The translations under genes and the position numbers were made by a program. Positions 26,846 to 36,010 of a stretch of DNA of 64,000 nt are shown here, piece after piece. Source of the stretch: Trichocoleus desertorum NBK24 (GTDB lineage Bacteria > Cyanobacteriota > Cyanobacteriia > FACHB-46); assembly GCF_030409055.1 (NCBI RefSeq), contig NZ_CP116619.1:4233628-4297627 (forward strand), read 5' to 3'. The notes beneath the pieces are model-generated. The model made no database searches, was not told where the DNA came from, and saw only the letters and a list, made by a program, of their open reading frames with translations. Numbering within the stretch: position 1 is the first letter of the stretch; every line of letters begins with the position of its first letter.

Positions 26846-27463
26846 TCAAGCTTTGACGGCTATCCCTTTGTACATGTAGCCGCCTATTTTAGGTAGGCCG
26901 CTGCTATAAAACTTGTCTAATTTCAAAATTTTGAAGTTGCTGACTTCTATTAACTGCTGCATCTGACGGTTGAGGTGACAACCATCTCCAATCACCTTTT
27001 GTAGAGGAGTCAGGCGATTTTGCCAAACTTGGACTTGGGGGTCTTCACTTAACCCATGCTCAACAAAGAAAAATTTGCCTTCGGGTTTGAGGACGCGGTG
27101 AATTTCCTGCAAGGCTTGATTGACTTTGGCAATACTGCACAAGGTCCAAGTGCTAACTACACTGTCAAATGTATGGTCGGCCATTGGCAGATTTTCACCA
27201 TTTAATAAATGATGCTCAACGGCGATCGCTCTCTCTTGAATGCGTTGCTGGGCTAAAGCACTGACGCCTGGATTCACATCCACGGTTGTAATTTTGTGGA
27301 CATGGCCAGGGTAGTATTGCAGATTTAGTCCAGTGCCAAAACCAATTTCTAAGATGTCTCCTTGCACCTCAGCCAGTAGTTCTTGGCGATACTGCGCCAA
27401 AGCTGGGTGAGACATGCCCCAATCTAGTAATCGGGGAAAAATCACTGCCGAGTAAAACCCCAT
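26846..27463 (-). CDS. SAM-dependent class I methyltransferase
   Basis: A 205-residue Rossmann-fold methyltransferase. Motif I is ILEIGFGTGLNLQYYP, followed by the acidic end of strand 2 (TTVDVNPG) and motif post-I around SVVSTWTLCSIAKVN. The segment VLKPEGKFFFVEHG is typical of the Methyltransf_11 group. Substrate cannot be read from sequence. The nearest relatives I recognise are small-molecule methyltransferases of the UbiE/thiopurine type. It stands alone with no obvious operon partner. Confidence 0.88.
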   Translation of the reverse strand: MGFYSAVIFPRLLDWGMSHPALAQYRQELLAEVQGDILEIGFGTGLNLQYYPGHVHKITTVDVNPGVSALAQQRIQERAIAVEHHLLNGENLPMADHTFDSVVSTWTLCSIAKVNQALQEIHRVLKPEGKFFFVEHGLSEDPQVQVWQNRLTPLQKVIGDGCHLNRQMQQLIEVSNFKILKLDKFYSSGLPKIGGYMYKGIAVKA

Positions 27464-27601
27464 ATTGCTCTCCTACGCTTTTTTCTTAGCAGATACCCAC
27501 CTGCTTCTCAGCGAAAACTCATTCTTGTAGGACTTAATGATAGCTAAGCCCAGTCCTGCCTAGGGCGATCGCACTTCTGTCCTAACCCGTTGGAGAGTTT
27601 T

Positions 27602-27928
27602 ATGAAAGCTAAGTACCTAGCCACTTTGGCCGCTGTTGTTACCCTCAGTTTTGGCGCTCTGATCGGCTGCTCCTCAGAAACTAACACCAGCACTCCTAGC
27701 ACTGATGGCGCTGCAACCGAAGCTAGCCCTGCTGCTGGTACGGCTGACACTACTTCTCAGCCTGCTGAAGCTGACAAAGCGGCTCAAGATGCTGACAAGG
27801 CTGCTGATAAGGCTGTTGATGCTGCTCAAGATGCTGATAAGGCCGCTGACGCTGCTAAGGATGCGGCTCAAGACGCTTCTGCTGCTAGCACCGATGCAAC
27901 TGCTAAGCCAGATGCTTCTAAGCAGTAA
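27602..27928 (+). CDS. Lipoprotein with Ala-Asp-Lys helical repeats
   Basis: 108 residues from the ATG at 27602. The N-terminus is a lipoprotein signal with lipobox ending ALIGC (Cys ~23). A Ser/Thr/Pro-rich spacer follows to ~58. Residues ~59-95 are nearly all Ala, Asp, Lys and Gln in repeated units such as DADKAADKA and DAAQDA, forming a highly charged helix, like an LEA or colicin-lysis-like coiled coil. It is probably anchored on the periplasmic face. Function unknown. A strong terminator follows. Confidence 0.75.
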   Translation: MKAKYLATLAAVVTLSFGALIGCSSETNTSTPSTDGAATEASPAAGTADTTSQPAEADKAAQDADKAADKAVDAAQDADKAADAAKDAAQDASAASTDATAKPDASKQ

Positions 27929-27984
27929 TTCAAGTAAGTTGAAAGCTGCTGATTTAGAATTTCAGGGATAGCTACATACCTCTG

Positions 27985-28016
27985 GGGCGCAGACATTTGC
28001 GCCCTAAATTTTTTGG
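27985..28016 (+). terminator. Intrinsic terminator after the Ala/Asp/Lys lipoprotein
   Basis: GGGCGCA at 27985-27991 pairs with TGCGCCC at 27998-28004 around a 6-base loop, followed by TAAATTTTTT. The structure also lies just beyond the 3' end of the convergent oxidoreductase gene. Confidence 0.85.
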
Positions 28017-28026
28017 ATTTAATTTA

Positions 28027-29559
28027 TCAGCGTCGCCAAGCCAGCCAGGTAGAAAAAAGTTTTTTGACCGTCGGAGTTAAGCGGGTACGGTTGTAAGCGT
28101 CTGCAACTTTGCGAATGACCTCTGCTTGGGTGGGATAGGGATGAATGGTTGTAGCGATCGCCTTTAGCCCCAAGTTTCCTACCATTGCCAAGGTCACCTC
28201 ACTTATCATCTCTCCAGCATGGCGAGCCACGATGGTTGCGCCCACGATTTTGTCACTACCGTGCTTGACGTGAATTTTGGCAAATCCTGCGGTTTCACCA
28301 TCTGCGATCGCGCGATCGACTTCTTCTAAAGGCACGAGGTAAGTATCGAGCTTGATGCCTTGCGCTTGCGCCTGTTGCTCGTACAAACCCACATGAGCGA
28401 TTTCTGGGTCAGTGTAAGTTACCCAGGGCATAGTGAGGGAACTCAGCTTTTTACGTCCCAAAAATAGAGCGTTCTGAATCACGATGCGGGCCGCTGCGTC
28501 AGCCGCATGGGTAAATTTCCAATCCATACAAACATCGCCTGCGGCATAAATACGAGAGTTAGTTGTTTGAAGGCGATCATTCACCCACACCCCTTGATGC
28601 TGGTCATGCTTCACGCCCACGCGCTCCAGCTCCAATCCCTCCACATTGGGAACACGCCCCGCCCCCACCAAGATTTCATCCACTACGACTGACCCCGCTC
28701 GGCCTTCACTTTCGTAATGGATTACCTTACCGCCACCCGTTGCTTCAACTCTTTGAATCTGAGCCGACAAAACCAACTGAACCCCCTCAGCAATAAAGGT
28801 GCGTTGAATAATCTCAGAGGCAGTTTCGTCCTCGCGATCGAGCAAGTGAGAATGCTTGTGGAACAATACCACCTCGGAACCTAAGCGGTGAAAGGTTTGG
28901 GCTAGCTCACAACCAATGGGGCCACCACCCACCACTGCTAAGCGCTGTGGGCGCTGAGTCAGGGAGAAAACATTTTCATTGGTCAAATAACCTGCTTCTG
29001 CCAAGCCCGGAATCGCAGGTTCGGCGGGACGGGTGCCTGTAGCAATCACCGCCTGCTTAAACCGTAAAGTTTGGCCTGCCACTTCTATACTGTTGGCACT
29101 AGCAAACTTAGCTGTTCCAAGAAACACATCTACTCCCAGTTCTTGAAAGCGCTGGGCTGAATCGTGGGGGCTAATTTCGGCCCGGAGCCGCCGCAACCGC
29201 TCCATCACCCCAGAAAAATCAACTTCTACATCCTGTGGTACGTGGATGCCATACTGTTCTGCTGCTTGGAGATCCGCTGCTACACGAGCCGAGCGAATCA
29301 TGCACTTAGAAGGGACGCAGCCTACATTCAGGCAATCTCCCCCCAGCAAGTGCTTTTCGACTAGTGCTACTTTGGCCCCTAAACCAGCCGCCCCAGCCGC
29401 CGCTACGAGTCCTGCTGTTCCACCACCAATGACCACCAAGTTATAACTAGCAGCGGGCTGTGGATTCTCCCACTGAGGAGGGTGTACCTGTTCTACTAAA
29501 GCTTGGTTGTATGTATCCTCAGGCAGCACGGTTACGGGTTCAACGCTGGCATGGGACAT
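28027..29559 (-). CDS. Mercuric-reductase-like FAD pyridine-nucleotide disulfide oxidoreductase
   Basis: A 510-residue flavoprotein disulfide reductase. It has the N-terminal FAD motif VVIGGGTAGLVAAAGAAGLG, the redox Cys pair in GGDCLNVGCVPSK, the NAD(P)-binding motif AVVGGGPIGCELAQ, the second FAD motif IYAAGDVC, and a dimerisation domain ending in HPYPTQAEVIR. It lacks the N-terminal HMA domain and C-terminal Cys pair of true mercuric reductases. This group is common in cyanobacteria, usually beside a TVP38 protein. The natural disulfide substrate is unknown. It starts 12 bases after the TVP38 gene with a good AGGAG site, so they form an operon. Confidence 0.88.
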   Translation of the reverse strand: MSHASVEPVTVLPEDTYNQALVEQVHPPQWENPQPAASYNLVVIGGGTAGLVAAAGAAGLGAKVALVEKHLLGGDCLNVGCVPSKCMIRSARVAADLQAAEQYGIHVPQDVEVDFSGVMERLRRLRAEISPHDSAQRFQELGVDVFLGTAKFASANSIEVAGQTLRFKQAVIATGTRPAEPAIPGLAEAGYLTNENVFSLTQRPQRLAVVGGGPIGCELAQTFHRLGSEVVLFHKHSHLLDREDETASEIIQRTFIAEGVQLVLSAQIQRVEATGGGKVIHYESEGRAGSVVVDEILVGAGRVPNVEGLELERVGVKHDQHQGVWVNDRLQTTNSRIYAAGDVCMDWKFTHAADAAARIVIQNALFLGRKKLSSLTMPWVTYTDPEIAHVGLYEQQAQAQGIKLDTYLVPLEEVDRAIADGETAGFAKIHVKHGSDKIVGATIVARHAGEMISEVTLAMVGNLGLKAIATTIHPYPTQAEVIRKVADAYNRTRLTPTVKKLFSTWLAWRR

Positions 29560-29571
29560 GAGAGTTCTCCT

Positions 29572-30300
29572 TTATAAGGCTTTTTCGTCTAAGGCTTTTC
29601 GGGCAATTTGAGTGATGTAGAGAGTGACAACCACCGTCGCAACTAGACCCACACTCAGGAGGATCACTTCAGCCAAAGTCCGCGATCGCGCTGTAGCACC
29701 ACTCACCAATGCCGCTAGGTCGCCCAATAGTGAACCAATATAGACATACATAACAGTGGCAGGAATCATGCCTAAGCAGCCTAGGGCATAATCTCGCAAA
29801 GATACCTGACTTAGACCAAACGCATAATTCAACCAGGTAAAAGGCAAGACTGGGGAGAGTCGAGTTAGCAGTACAATCCTGAAGCCCTCTCTCGCTACTG
29901 CTTGATTTACTGCTTGAAACTTTTCACTTCCTTCGAGCTGCTTGGTTATCCATTTTTGTGCCCATTTTCGCACCATGTATCTACTCACGCAAAAGGCGGC
30001 GATCGCCCCTAAACTCGCCCCCAAGAATGTGTAAATTGAGCCTAAAACCACTCCAAATAAAACTCCTGCCCCGATAGTTAAGAGTGAGCCTGGGATGAAG
30101 CACAGAGTTGCTGCTACATAAATGCCCATAAAGGCGATCGGTGCCCAGACTCCTAAACTTTTAACTCGCCTTAGCAGTACAGGCAACCAAACTTCAAGGT
30201 TTAAAGACTGAACTGCCAAAACAGAAATCGAAATTAAAACTAACAAAATAGCTAGTTTGAATCCTAGGCTCCATCGCTTTCGCAGCGGCTTGTGGTTCAT
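29572..30300 (-). CDS. TVP38/TMEM64-family (DedA-like) membrane protein
   Basis: A 242-residue polytopic protein with about six membrane helices. The family core is visible in the ATLCFIPGSLLTIGAGVLFG segment and in FRIVLLTRLSPVLPFTWLNY, with the conserved Arg and Pro residues of the VTT domain. VTT/DedA proteins are linked to lipid scrambling or transport at membranes. It is co-transcribed with the downstream disulfide oxidoreductase, a pairing that recurs in bacteria; the physiological link is unproven. Confidence 0.9.
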   Translation of the reverse strand: MNHKPLRKRWSLGFKLAILLVLISISVLAVQSLNLEVWLPVLLRRVKSLGVWAPIAFMGIYVAATLCFIPGSLLTIGAGVLFGVVLGSIYTFLGASLGAIAAFCVSRYMVRKWAQKWITKQLEGSEKFQAVNQAVAREGFRIVLLTRLSPVLPFTWLNYAFGLSQVSLRDYALGCLGMIPATVMYVYIGSLLGDLAALVSGATARSRTLAEVILLSVGLVATVVVTLYITQIARKALDEKAL

Positions 30301-30569
30301 ATTCCATCTCTTCTTGAAAAAGCTTAAATTAAAGTCATGGATGTGTTGAGGCGGGTAAGACGAATCGCTAATCTTGGCACTTAGTTACTAGTTAAAATAT
30401 CAGTGAACTTATTGATTTTTGGTTTTAAGTTGAACATATTTTTCTGTAGTTTGTTCAATTAGATCCTTCACTTAAATGAAGAAAGGCTGAAGATAGATTT
30501 TATTAGGAAGATGCTAGGGTTAGACCTGATAGGATTAGTTGAAAAAGCAACCTAAATGATATTTGATAT

Positions 30570-31283
30570 ATGTTAAATCTTAAGAAATTTAGTACCTTAT
30601 GCTCAGTTGTCTCCATCGCCGTCCTTACTTTTACGTTTGCCAGTCTGCCAGCGATCGCGCAGCTAAGAGTTGGCAACTTAAGCGAAATTGAAGGAGATAT
30701 TACTTGTGGTCGAGGGACTGGAGGAACCTTAGCCTATGCAGAAACTAAAAACTATCTAGTTTACATTTGTGGGACTGAGGGTGACCCAACTGCTCCACGC
30801 TTCTACCGGAGCCGCACGAGAGATGGCAGCCAAGGGCTAAACCTAGAAGCCGTTAACTATAATCCTCGGCAAATGCGTTATTTCGAATTTACGAATAACG
30901 ACTATACCTATACCTTGCAGATTCCTACTTCCCAAATTCCCAATCCAGTACTAGCTGTTGAATTTCCTAACGGAAGGCGGGTTGAGGAGAGAGTCCTCAG
31001 GTATTTAGCCCGAACTGACTCAAGCAACGCTAATCAAGCAGTTTGCTCCTTTATTACTGCTAACTATGTCAATGTTCGGAGCGGTCCTAGCACCAACTAT
31101 CCTGTATTGACCCAGCTCAATCGTGCTCGTATAGTCAGGGCGCTTAATCGGCAAGGTAATTGGGTCAAGCTTGTAGGAGTTGAAGACCCAACTACTGAGC
31201 GTGTGCGTGCTCTCAATGGCTGGGTTTCCAATGCCTATATCAATGGTTGTTCCGAAGATCAGTTTGACCGATGGCGTAGATAG
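30570..31283 (+). CDS. Secreted bacterial SH3 (SH3b) domain protein
   Basis: A 237-residue protein with a Sec signal peptide (cleavage likely after ASLPAIA, ~30). Residues ~31-145 form an unclassified beta-rich domain with paired Cys. The C-terminal ~75 residues are an SH3b domain, with ITANYVNVRSGPSTNYPVLT and GNWVKLVG. SH3b domains often bind cell-wall peptides. It is transcribed alone, converging with the dehydrogenase gene. Confidence 0.85.
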   Translation: MLNLKKFSTLCSVVSIAVLTFTFASLPAIAQLRVGNLSEIEGDITCGRGTGGTLAYAETKNYLVYICGTEGDPTAPRFYRSRTRDGSQGLNLEAVNYNPRQMRYFEFTNNDYTYTLQIPTSQIPNPVLAVEFPNGRRVEERVLRYLARTDSSNANQAVCSFITANYVNVRSGPSTNYPVLTQLNRARIVRALNRQGNWVKLVGVEDPTTERVRALNGWVSNAYINGCSEDQFDRWRR

Positions 31284-31346
31284 CTGGCACTCTGTCGGCT
31301 CAAACATCAGCCCGATGAAAGTGAGCGATCGCCGTAGTTTCCTGGG

Positions 31347-32213
31347 TTAATCTTCTGGGCTCACCGCAGAGAATAAAGCTGAGTAGTCTGCTTCCGCCAA
31401 ATTCAGCTTTTGAGCCATCTCCAAAATCGCTTGAACTCCCTCTAAACTATTGGCATTCAACCCCGCTGATTGAGCTTCTCCCAAAAACAAAGTCATATCT
31501 TTCAGCAAATGTTTCGTGGGGAAATTGGGATTGGCATAGTTACGTTCCACCATTCGTTGCAACTTCTTGTCGAATGTTGGAGCGTATAAAGCGCTATTTC
31601 GCAGAATATCCATGAAAGTTTCTACGTCAACGCCTTGCCGCATTACAAAACCCAGACTCAAGGCAAAAGCCGTTGTCAGGGAGCCAATTAATTGATTGAG
31701 CGCCAGCTTGAGTGCTGCTGCACTGCCCACCTCACCGATCAGTCGCGTCTCTGGCCCCAGTTGTTGTAAGAGACTCAGCCAGCGTTGAAATTGCTCTGGG
31801 GAACTCCCCACCATTACAATCAATTTGCCCGCCTGCGCCTCCGGAATGCTGCCCAACACGGGTGCTTCTAGATAATCACCTCCCGCAGCTTCAACTTCTG
31901 ACGCGATCGCGCGACTCTCAGAAGGTGCGATCGTACCCATTTGAATGATGGTTCGTCCTGCCAGCGCTGAGCGAGCTTCTGGTGACAACAAGACAGCCTG
32001 AATCGCAGGAGCGTCTGTCAGCATCAGCAACACACATTCTGCTTCCTGCAATACTTCGACTGGAGACTGAGCGATCGCCACCCCAGCATTTTTTAATGGT
32101 TCCAGTTTCTCTGAAGTACGGTTGTAAGCAATGACCGACAGATTAGCCGCCAGTAACCGCTCCGCCATCGGCAAGCCCATTAGTCCTGTACCAATAAACC
32201 CTACTGTCACCAC
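31347..32213 (-). CDS. NAD(P)-dependent beta-hydroxyacid dehydrogenase family protein
   Basis: A 288-residue enzyme of the 3-hydroxyisobutyrate dehydrogenase/GLYR group. The N-terminal dinucleotide motif is VGFIGTGLMGLPMAERLLA. The substrate motif EAPVLGSIPEAQAGKL follows, and the catalytic Lys helix is visible in AALKLALNQLIGSL. The C-terminal helical domain completes the fold. It may reduce succinic semialdehyde or glyoxylate, but substrate specificity is not visible. No operon partner. Confidence 0.88.
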   Translation of the reverse strand: MVTVGFIGTGLMGLPMAERLLAANLSVIAYNRTSEKLEPLKNAGVAIAQSPVEVLQEAECVLLMLTDAPAIQAVLLSPEARSALAGRTIIQMGTIAPSESRAIASEVEAAGGDYLEAPVLGSIPEAQAGKLIVMVGSSPEQFQRWLSLLQQLGPETRLIGEVGSAAALKLALNQLIGSLTTAFALSLGFVMRQGVDVETFMDILRNSALYAPTFDKKLQRMVERNYANPNFPTKHLLKDMTLFLGEAQSAGLNANSLEGVQAILEMAQKLNLAEADYSALFSAVSPED

Positions 32214-32394
32214 GGCATCCCTCCACGCCCTCAGCGATCGCTTTTTTGTTTCCCATTCATAGTAATTGGCGATCGAGTTCTTAATTGCTGGTCTTTAGAG
32301 TTACTCAAGCTGCTACCAGTGGCTAAAACGATAGGATACAGAAACTTGAGATTCAATCCCTCACAGGCTTATCAACCATTGCACTGTCATCTTC

Positions 32395-34302
32395 ATGAGG
32401 CATCCCATTCTTCACAAACTTATCGTCCGGGCTTTGCTGCTAGGAGCTTTAGCTCCTCTTTTGATAGCTATCTTATGGCTAAAAGCCTTGACTTCTGGCT
32501 TTTCGATCTTTCCAACTGATACCTATAGTGCATATAAAGGCTGGTATCAACCTGGTAATGCAGCACGAGTGACCAATCACTACTCGCTCGACATTAACTT
32601 CATCTATTTTCCTTGGAAGTTTTACTTGGCTTCTCATGCGCCAGAAGCAATTACCTGTCAGACTTCAGCTCCCCCTTTAACCCTAGGGCACCGTGGAGTT
32701 ACGCTACCTGACAAGAGTTGTTTTCCATTAGCGACTTCTCGCCCTTACACCGTCCTAGACCCTCGCCGTTGGTTAGAGAGAGTTTTACCTTTTTTTCTAG
32801 CTTACGACCTAGGCTATTTACTACTAGCTAGCCTAGTCTGGTTAGCTACTTTGATTACGCTATGGCGTATGAAATTTGCTCTAGTTCCTATTGTTTTAGG
32901 GGCAACCGTTTCCTTAGGAACTTTTTGGCTGAGTAAAGAGCTGCAATATGACCAATATTCTTTGCCTGTACCGTTTCTGTATTTAGCGATCGCCTGTTTA
33001 GTGGGAGCAGAAAAGCATTATCTTCCCCATTGGCGTTACGGTCTATTTAGTGTGTTGGTTTTGTTAGTTCTGCTTTCAACCTCGCTGCAAGGAATTTTGC
33101 TGTGTGGTGTTGTTTTCGCCATTGTCTTACTGAGTTACTTTGTTGCTCGTGGTTGGCCGCGCTATCGTGATTTGCAGTTTTGGTTGCGGTTTCTGTTTGC
33201 GGCTGCCATCGCTTACGGAATCGTAATTTTTCTCATTAGCCCAAGCATTGCAGCTTTTCTAGATCAATCTCAGCGCTATATCACCGCAACGAATCCGCTT
33301 CAGGAGCTGCTATTAAGCAGTAAGCGGGCGCTCCTTCCATTTTTAATTCTTATTACTATACCTACCGCTGGTTTATTGGGTAGCTTTGACACCATTGATC
33401 CTTGGAAGGTTCTAGGCTGGTTTGGTGGCAGAGAATATGTCTCTATTGATACGCTGACAAACTACTGTGGCAGCCTTTATGCAGTTCTCTTAGTTCTAGT
33501 TAGTTTGTTGACTTGGCAAAAGCACAAGACTTTAAAAGGTTTGGTTCGATCCCCAGCTCTTAGATTCTGGTTAACGTCTTTTGGTTTGTCCTGGCTTTTG
33601 TGTGTGCTGCCAACATATAAATTCGTTTATTTTCGTTTAATTCAATTTACATTAGGCTTGGGAGCCCCCATTTTTGTAGCTTTAGCTTTAGAAGAGTTAG
33701 CACATTATCAGATGCCTAAACTCTTGATGGTTGGATTCAAGAAACTAACAATTTTGTGGGGAACTCTATGGATTGCTCTTTGGTTGATGGCTCAGATCGT
33801 TCAGACAGAAATCCTTAAAACTTTAGTAATTAGTAAGTTAGGTCAGGGCGGTGTCTTAGGTTTTGAGATTGGTTTTTGGGAACAGCGATATCAACGGTTC
33901 GTAGATCGTTTATCTGTCAAAGATAACTATGCCCTAACTCTATTCGCTGTCCAGCTTATTTTGGGATTGAGCTTATATTTATATATTCTTTATTACCATC
34001 GCAAACCGAGTCAGCCTAAGACTGTAACCTGGGTACTAACGCTGCTAATGCTTCAGGGAGTGATGGTAGTTGACGGTGTTTGGCATACTTGGAATTGGAA
34101 TACTCCTCAGCAAGTACAAACAGATTGGATTGTGAGTTCTCTTTATTGGCGGGAAATGGGTGTAAGTGGGTTGGCACAGCCTAGTCGCTATAATGAGCCT
34201 ACTCCACCCCCAAATTTTCTGATTCTCTATGGCGATCGCCCCCCTTTCTTCTATGAAAGTCTCAATGTTGATCGCCGAATTAAGCCACCAGAAAATGAAT
34301 AA
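32395..34302 (+). CDS. Large polytopic membrane protein, GT-C/YfhO-like
   Basis: A 635-residue protein with roughly 11-13 hydrophobic helices. The first long loop after helix 1 (about 40-140) is polar and contains aromatic, Asp and Pro residues, as in GT-C glycosyltransferases and YfhO-like proteins. The C-terminal ~60 residues form another exported tail. No catalytic motif can be assigned with certainty. The gene is AT-richer than its neighbours and stands alone between a dehydrogenase and an Hpt gene, so recent acquisition is possible. Function could be glycan or lipid-linked sugar transfer, but this is inference. Confidence 0.65.
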   Translation: MRHPILHKLIVRALLLGALAPLLIAILWLKALTSGFSIFPTDTYSAYKGWYQPGNAARVTNHYSLDINFIYFPWKFYLASHAPEAITCQTSAPPLTLGHRGVTLPDKSCFPLATSRPYTVLDPRRWLERVLPFFLAYDLGYLLLASLVWLATLITLWRMKFALVPIVLGATVSLGTFWLSKELQYDQYSLPVPFLYLAIACLVGAEKHYLPHWRYGLFSVLVLLVLLSTSLQGILLCGVVFAIVLLSYFVARGWPRYRDLQFWLRFLFAAAIAYGIVIFLISPSIAAFLDQSQRYITATNPLQELLLSSKRALLPFLILITIPTAGLLGSFDTIDPWKVLGWFGGREYVSIDTLTNYCGSLYAVLLVLVSLLTWQKHKTLKGLVRSPALRFWLTSFGLSWLLCVLPTYKFVYFRLIQFTLGLGAPIFVALALEELAHYQMPKLLMVGFKKLTILWGTLWIALWLMAQIVQTEILKTLVISKLGQGGVLGFEIGFWEQRYQRFVDRLSVKDNYALTLFAVQLILGLSLYLYILYYHRKPSQPKTVTWVLTLLMLQGVMVVDGVWHTWNWNTPQQVQTDWIVSSLYWREMGVSGLAQPSRYNEPTPPPNFLILYGDRPPFFYESLNVDRRIKPPENE

Positions 34303-34332
34303 AAAAGGTTTAACCTAAATCTAGATTAAACC
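34301..34332 (-). terminator. Terminator for the minus-strand Hpt gene
   Basis: GGTTTAA at 34307-34313 pairs with TTAAACC at 34326-34332. On the minus strand the hairpin is followed by a T-run (A-run at 34301-34306 on the plus strand), so it ends transcription of the Hpt gene. It could also weakly stop the plus-strand gene. Confidence 0.75.
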
Positions 34333-34364
34333 CTAAAACTGTAAGTCAAATTAAGTCGGGAAGG

Positions 34365-35339
34365 TTACTTGGAAGCTTTCAGCAAAAGCTCAGCGATTTC
34401 AACTAGCTGCTGTTTGTTAAAAGCTTGAATGAGTGCTTTGGCAGTAAGTCTTGGTTCCATGAACATTGCTGTAGATGTTGGCTCAGGGGTAGGCTTAGGT
34501 GCCCGCCGAACTGGTTCTGGAGGGCTAGTGAGACGTAGTAATTTTTGACTAGGGGCTACTTCATCAGCGCGGCCTGTCTGTACTAAAGCACTTGCTTCCT
34601 TTAACTCCTTGATCACCAGAGGGGCCAGGACTTGATAGGAGTTTTGGGGATTAGCGATCGCAGCTTGAGCTGTTTGGACTAAGTTCTGCCAAGCATTGAC
34701 TCCTCTGCTTAGTTGCAATAAGCGATCGCACAAAACGTGTAACTGCTGGCGGCTAGTGGCAGAGTCTTTTTGCTTAAACAATTGCAGCATTAGCTTCAAG
34801 CCCACCGTGACTTGTGCCGTCATGCTCTCTGAACTAGCAGATCGAGCTTGTGGTTGAGCAGACGCTTTAGTACTGATAGGTTGAACTGTTGCCGCAGCCG
34901 ATTTGCCACCTACACCAATGAGGCGATTCAGGTAGTCTTGCAGTTCTATAAAGGCAGGTTCTGACTCCTGCAAAACCTGGTCGGCGTCTTCATCTCTCAG
35001 ACCAAACGGCCCTTGAAGATAATCTACTAATTCCTTCAAAGCATCAAAGCCTTTAAGGAAAAAAGATTCTAGCTGTTGATCAACGGCGATCGGATGCTCT
35101 TGTAAAAGCTTGAAAGAGTCCTCTAAGCGGTGACCTATTTTGTGAATGCTGGTGAACCCTAGCATCGCTGCCCCCCCTTTGATGGAGTGGGCGGCTCGAA
35201 ATAGCTCATTCACTCGTTCTGGATCTGCCACTGTAGAGCGCAAATCCAGCAGCCCGCTTTCCAGGGTTTCGAGGTGTTCCTTCGCCTCTTCAATGAAATA
35301 ACCTAAAATTTGCTGCTGCTTCTGCTTCTCCATCTGCAT
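34365..35339 (-). CDS. Standalone Hpt (histidine phosphotransfer) protein
   Basis: A 324-residue protein. The N-terminal ~120 residues form an Hpt domain, with the phosphorylatable His in FRAAHSIKGGAAMLGF (~50) and the flanking helices. CheA-type hybrid kinases begin in the same way, but no kinase, receiver or CheW domain follows. Residues ~170-265 form a second helical region, and the rest is a Pro-rich linker and a short helix. It probably relays phosphate between partners encoded elsewhere, perhaps in a phototaxis or twitching (Pil/Tax) pathway, which is inference. Confidence 0.85.
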   Translation of the reverse strand: MQMEKQKQQQILGYFIEEAKEHLETLESGLLDLRSTVADPERVNELFRAAHSIKGGAAMLGFTSIHKIGHRLEDSFKLLQEHPIAVDQQLESFFLKGFDALKELVDYLQGPFGLRDEDADQVLQESEPAFIELQDYLNRLIGVGGKSAAATVQPISTKASAQPQARSASSESMTAQVTVGLKLMLQLFKQKDSATSRQQLHVLCDRLLQLSRGVNAWQNLVQTAQAAIANPQNSYQVLAPLVIKELKEASALVQTGRADEVAPSQKLLRLTSPPEPVRRAPKPTPEPTSTAMFMEPRLTAKALIQAFNKQQLVEIAELLLKASK

Positions 35340-35599
35340 GGCAGTTGCCCCTTAGTGACGATTTATCCCTGCTAGATCTCAATGAAAAATCGGCAAACCA
35401 ATCATCAGCTCAGCTCAAAGGCTGAACTAGTAGAGTCCCGATTCTTGTCGAACCGCAACTCAGATTGATATGCCGTTCCATCTGTTATCAAAATAGCCAG
35501 GAAGCTTCACTAAGTGGCTTCGTGCCAATACCGAACTTTATGTGGAGAATAGGATAAGAGATTCTATCTCTCCGTATTTTATACAGGTGAAATTTGACC

Positions 35600-36010
35600 A
35601 TGCAGGAAGCTAGTACTTACGAAGGGGGGTGCCACTGTGGGGCCGTTCGCTTCCAGGTGCGTGTGGCTCGTCATGAGGCTGTGGACTGCAACTGCTCAAT
35701 TTGTCTCAAAAAAGGATTTCTCCATCTCATCGTGCCTCCGGAAGACTTTACGCTGCTAGCGGGTTCTGAGGCACTCGCCACTTATACCTTTAATACGGGC
35801 ACCGCCAAACATCTGTTCTGTCGTACCTGTGGCATTCATGCCTTTTATCGACCGCGCTCCCACCCCAACGATTTCGACGTGAATGTCCGATGTCTTGATG
35901 GTGATGTGCTGACAAGGTTCCAAATTACACCATTTAACGGCAGCGAGTGGGAGGAGAATATTGACCAGTTACAGATAGCACCAAGCTCAGACACATACGT
36001 TTCTGGTTAA
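35600..36010 (+). CDS. GFA-family (CENP-V/formaldehyde-activating-like) zinc protein
   Basis: 136 residues from the ATG at 35600. The zinc-binding Cys clusters are GGCHCGAVRFQV, NCSICLKKG and LFCRTCGIHAFY, the last typical of the GFA/CENP-V fold. Members include glutathione-dependent formaldehyde-activating enzymes, but most are uncharacterised. Residues DNCSIC-type Cys suggest metal binding is intact. Not in an obvious operon. Confidence 0.88.
   Translation: MQEASTYEGGCHCGAVRFQVRVARHEAVDCNCSICLKKGFLHLIVPPEDFTLLAGSEALATYTFNTGTAKHLFCRTCGIHAFYRPRSHPNDFDVNVRCLDGDVLTRFQITPFNGSEWEENIDQLQIAPSSDTYVSG

Noticed and set aside
28027-29559. Assignment as a true mercuric reductase
   Set aside because: It lacks the N-terminal metal-binding domain and the C-terminal Cys pair, and no mer genes are nearby.
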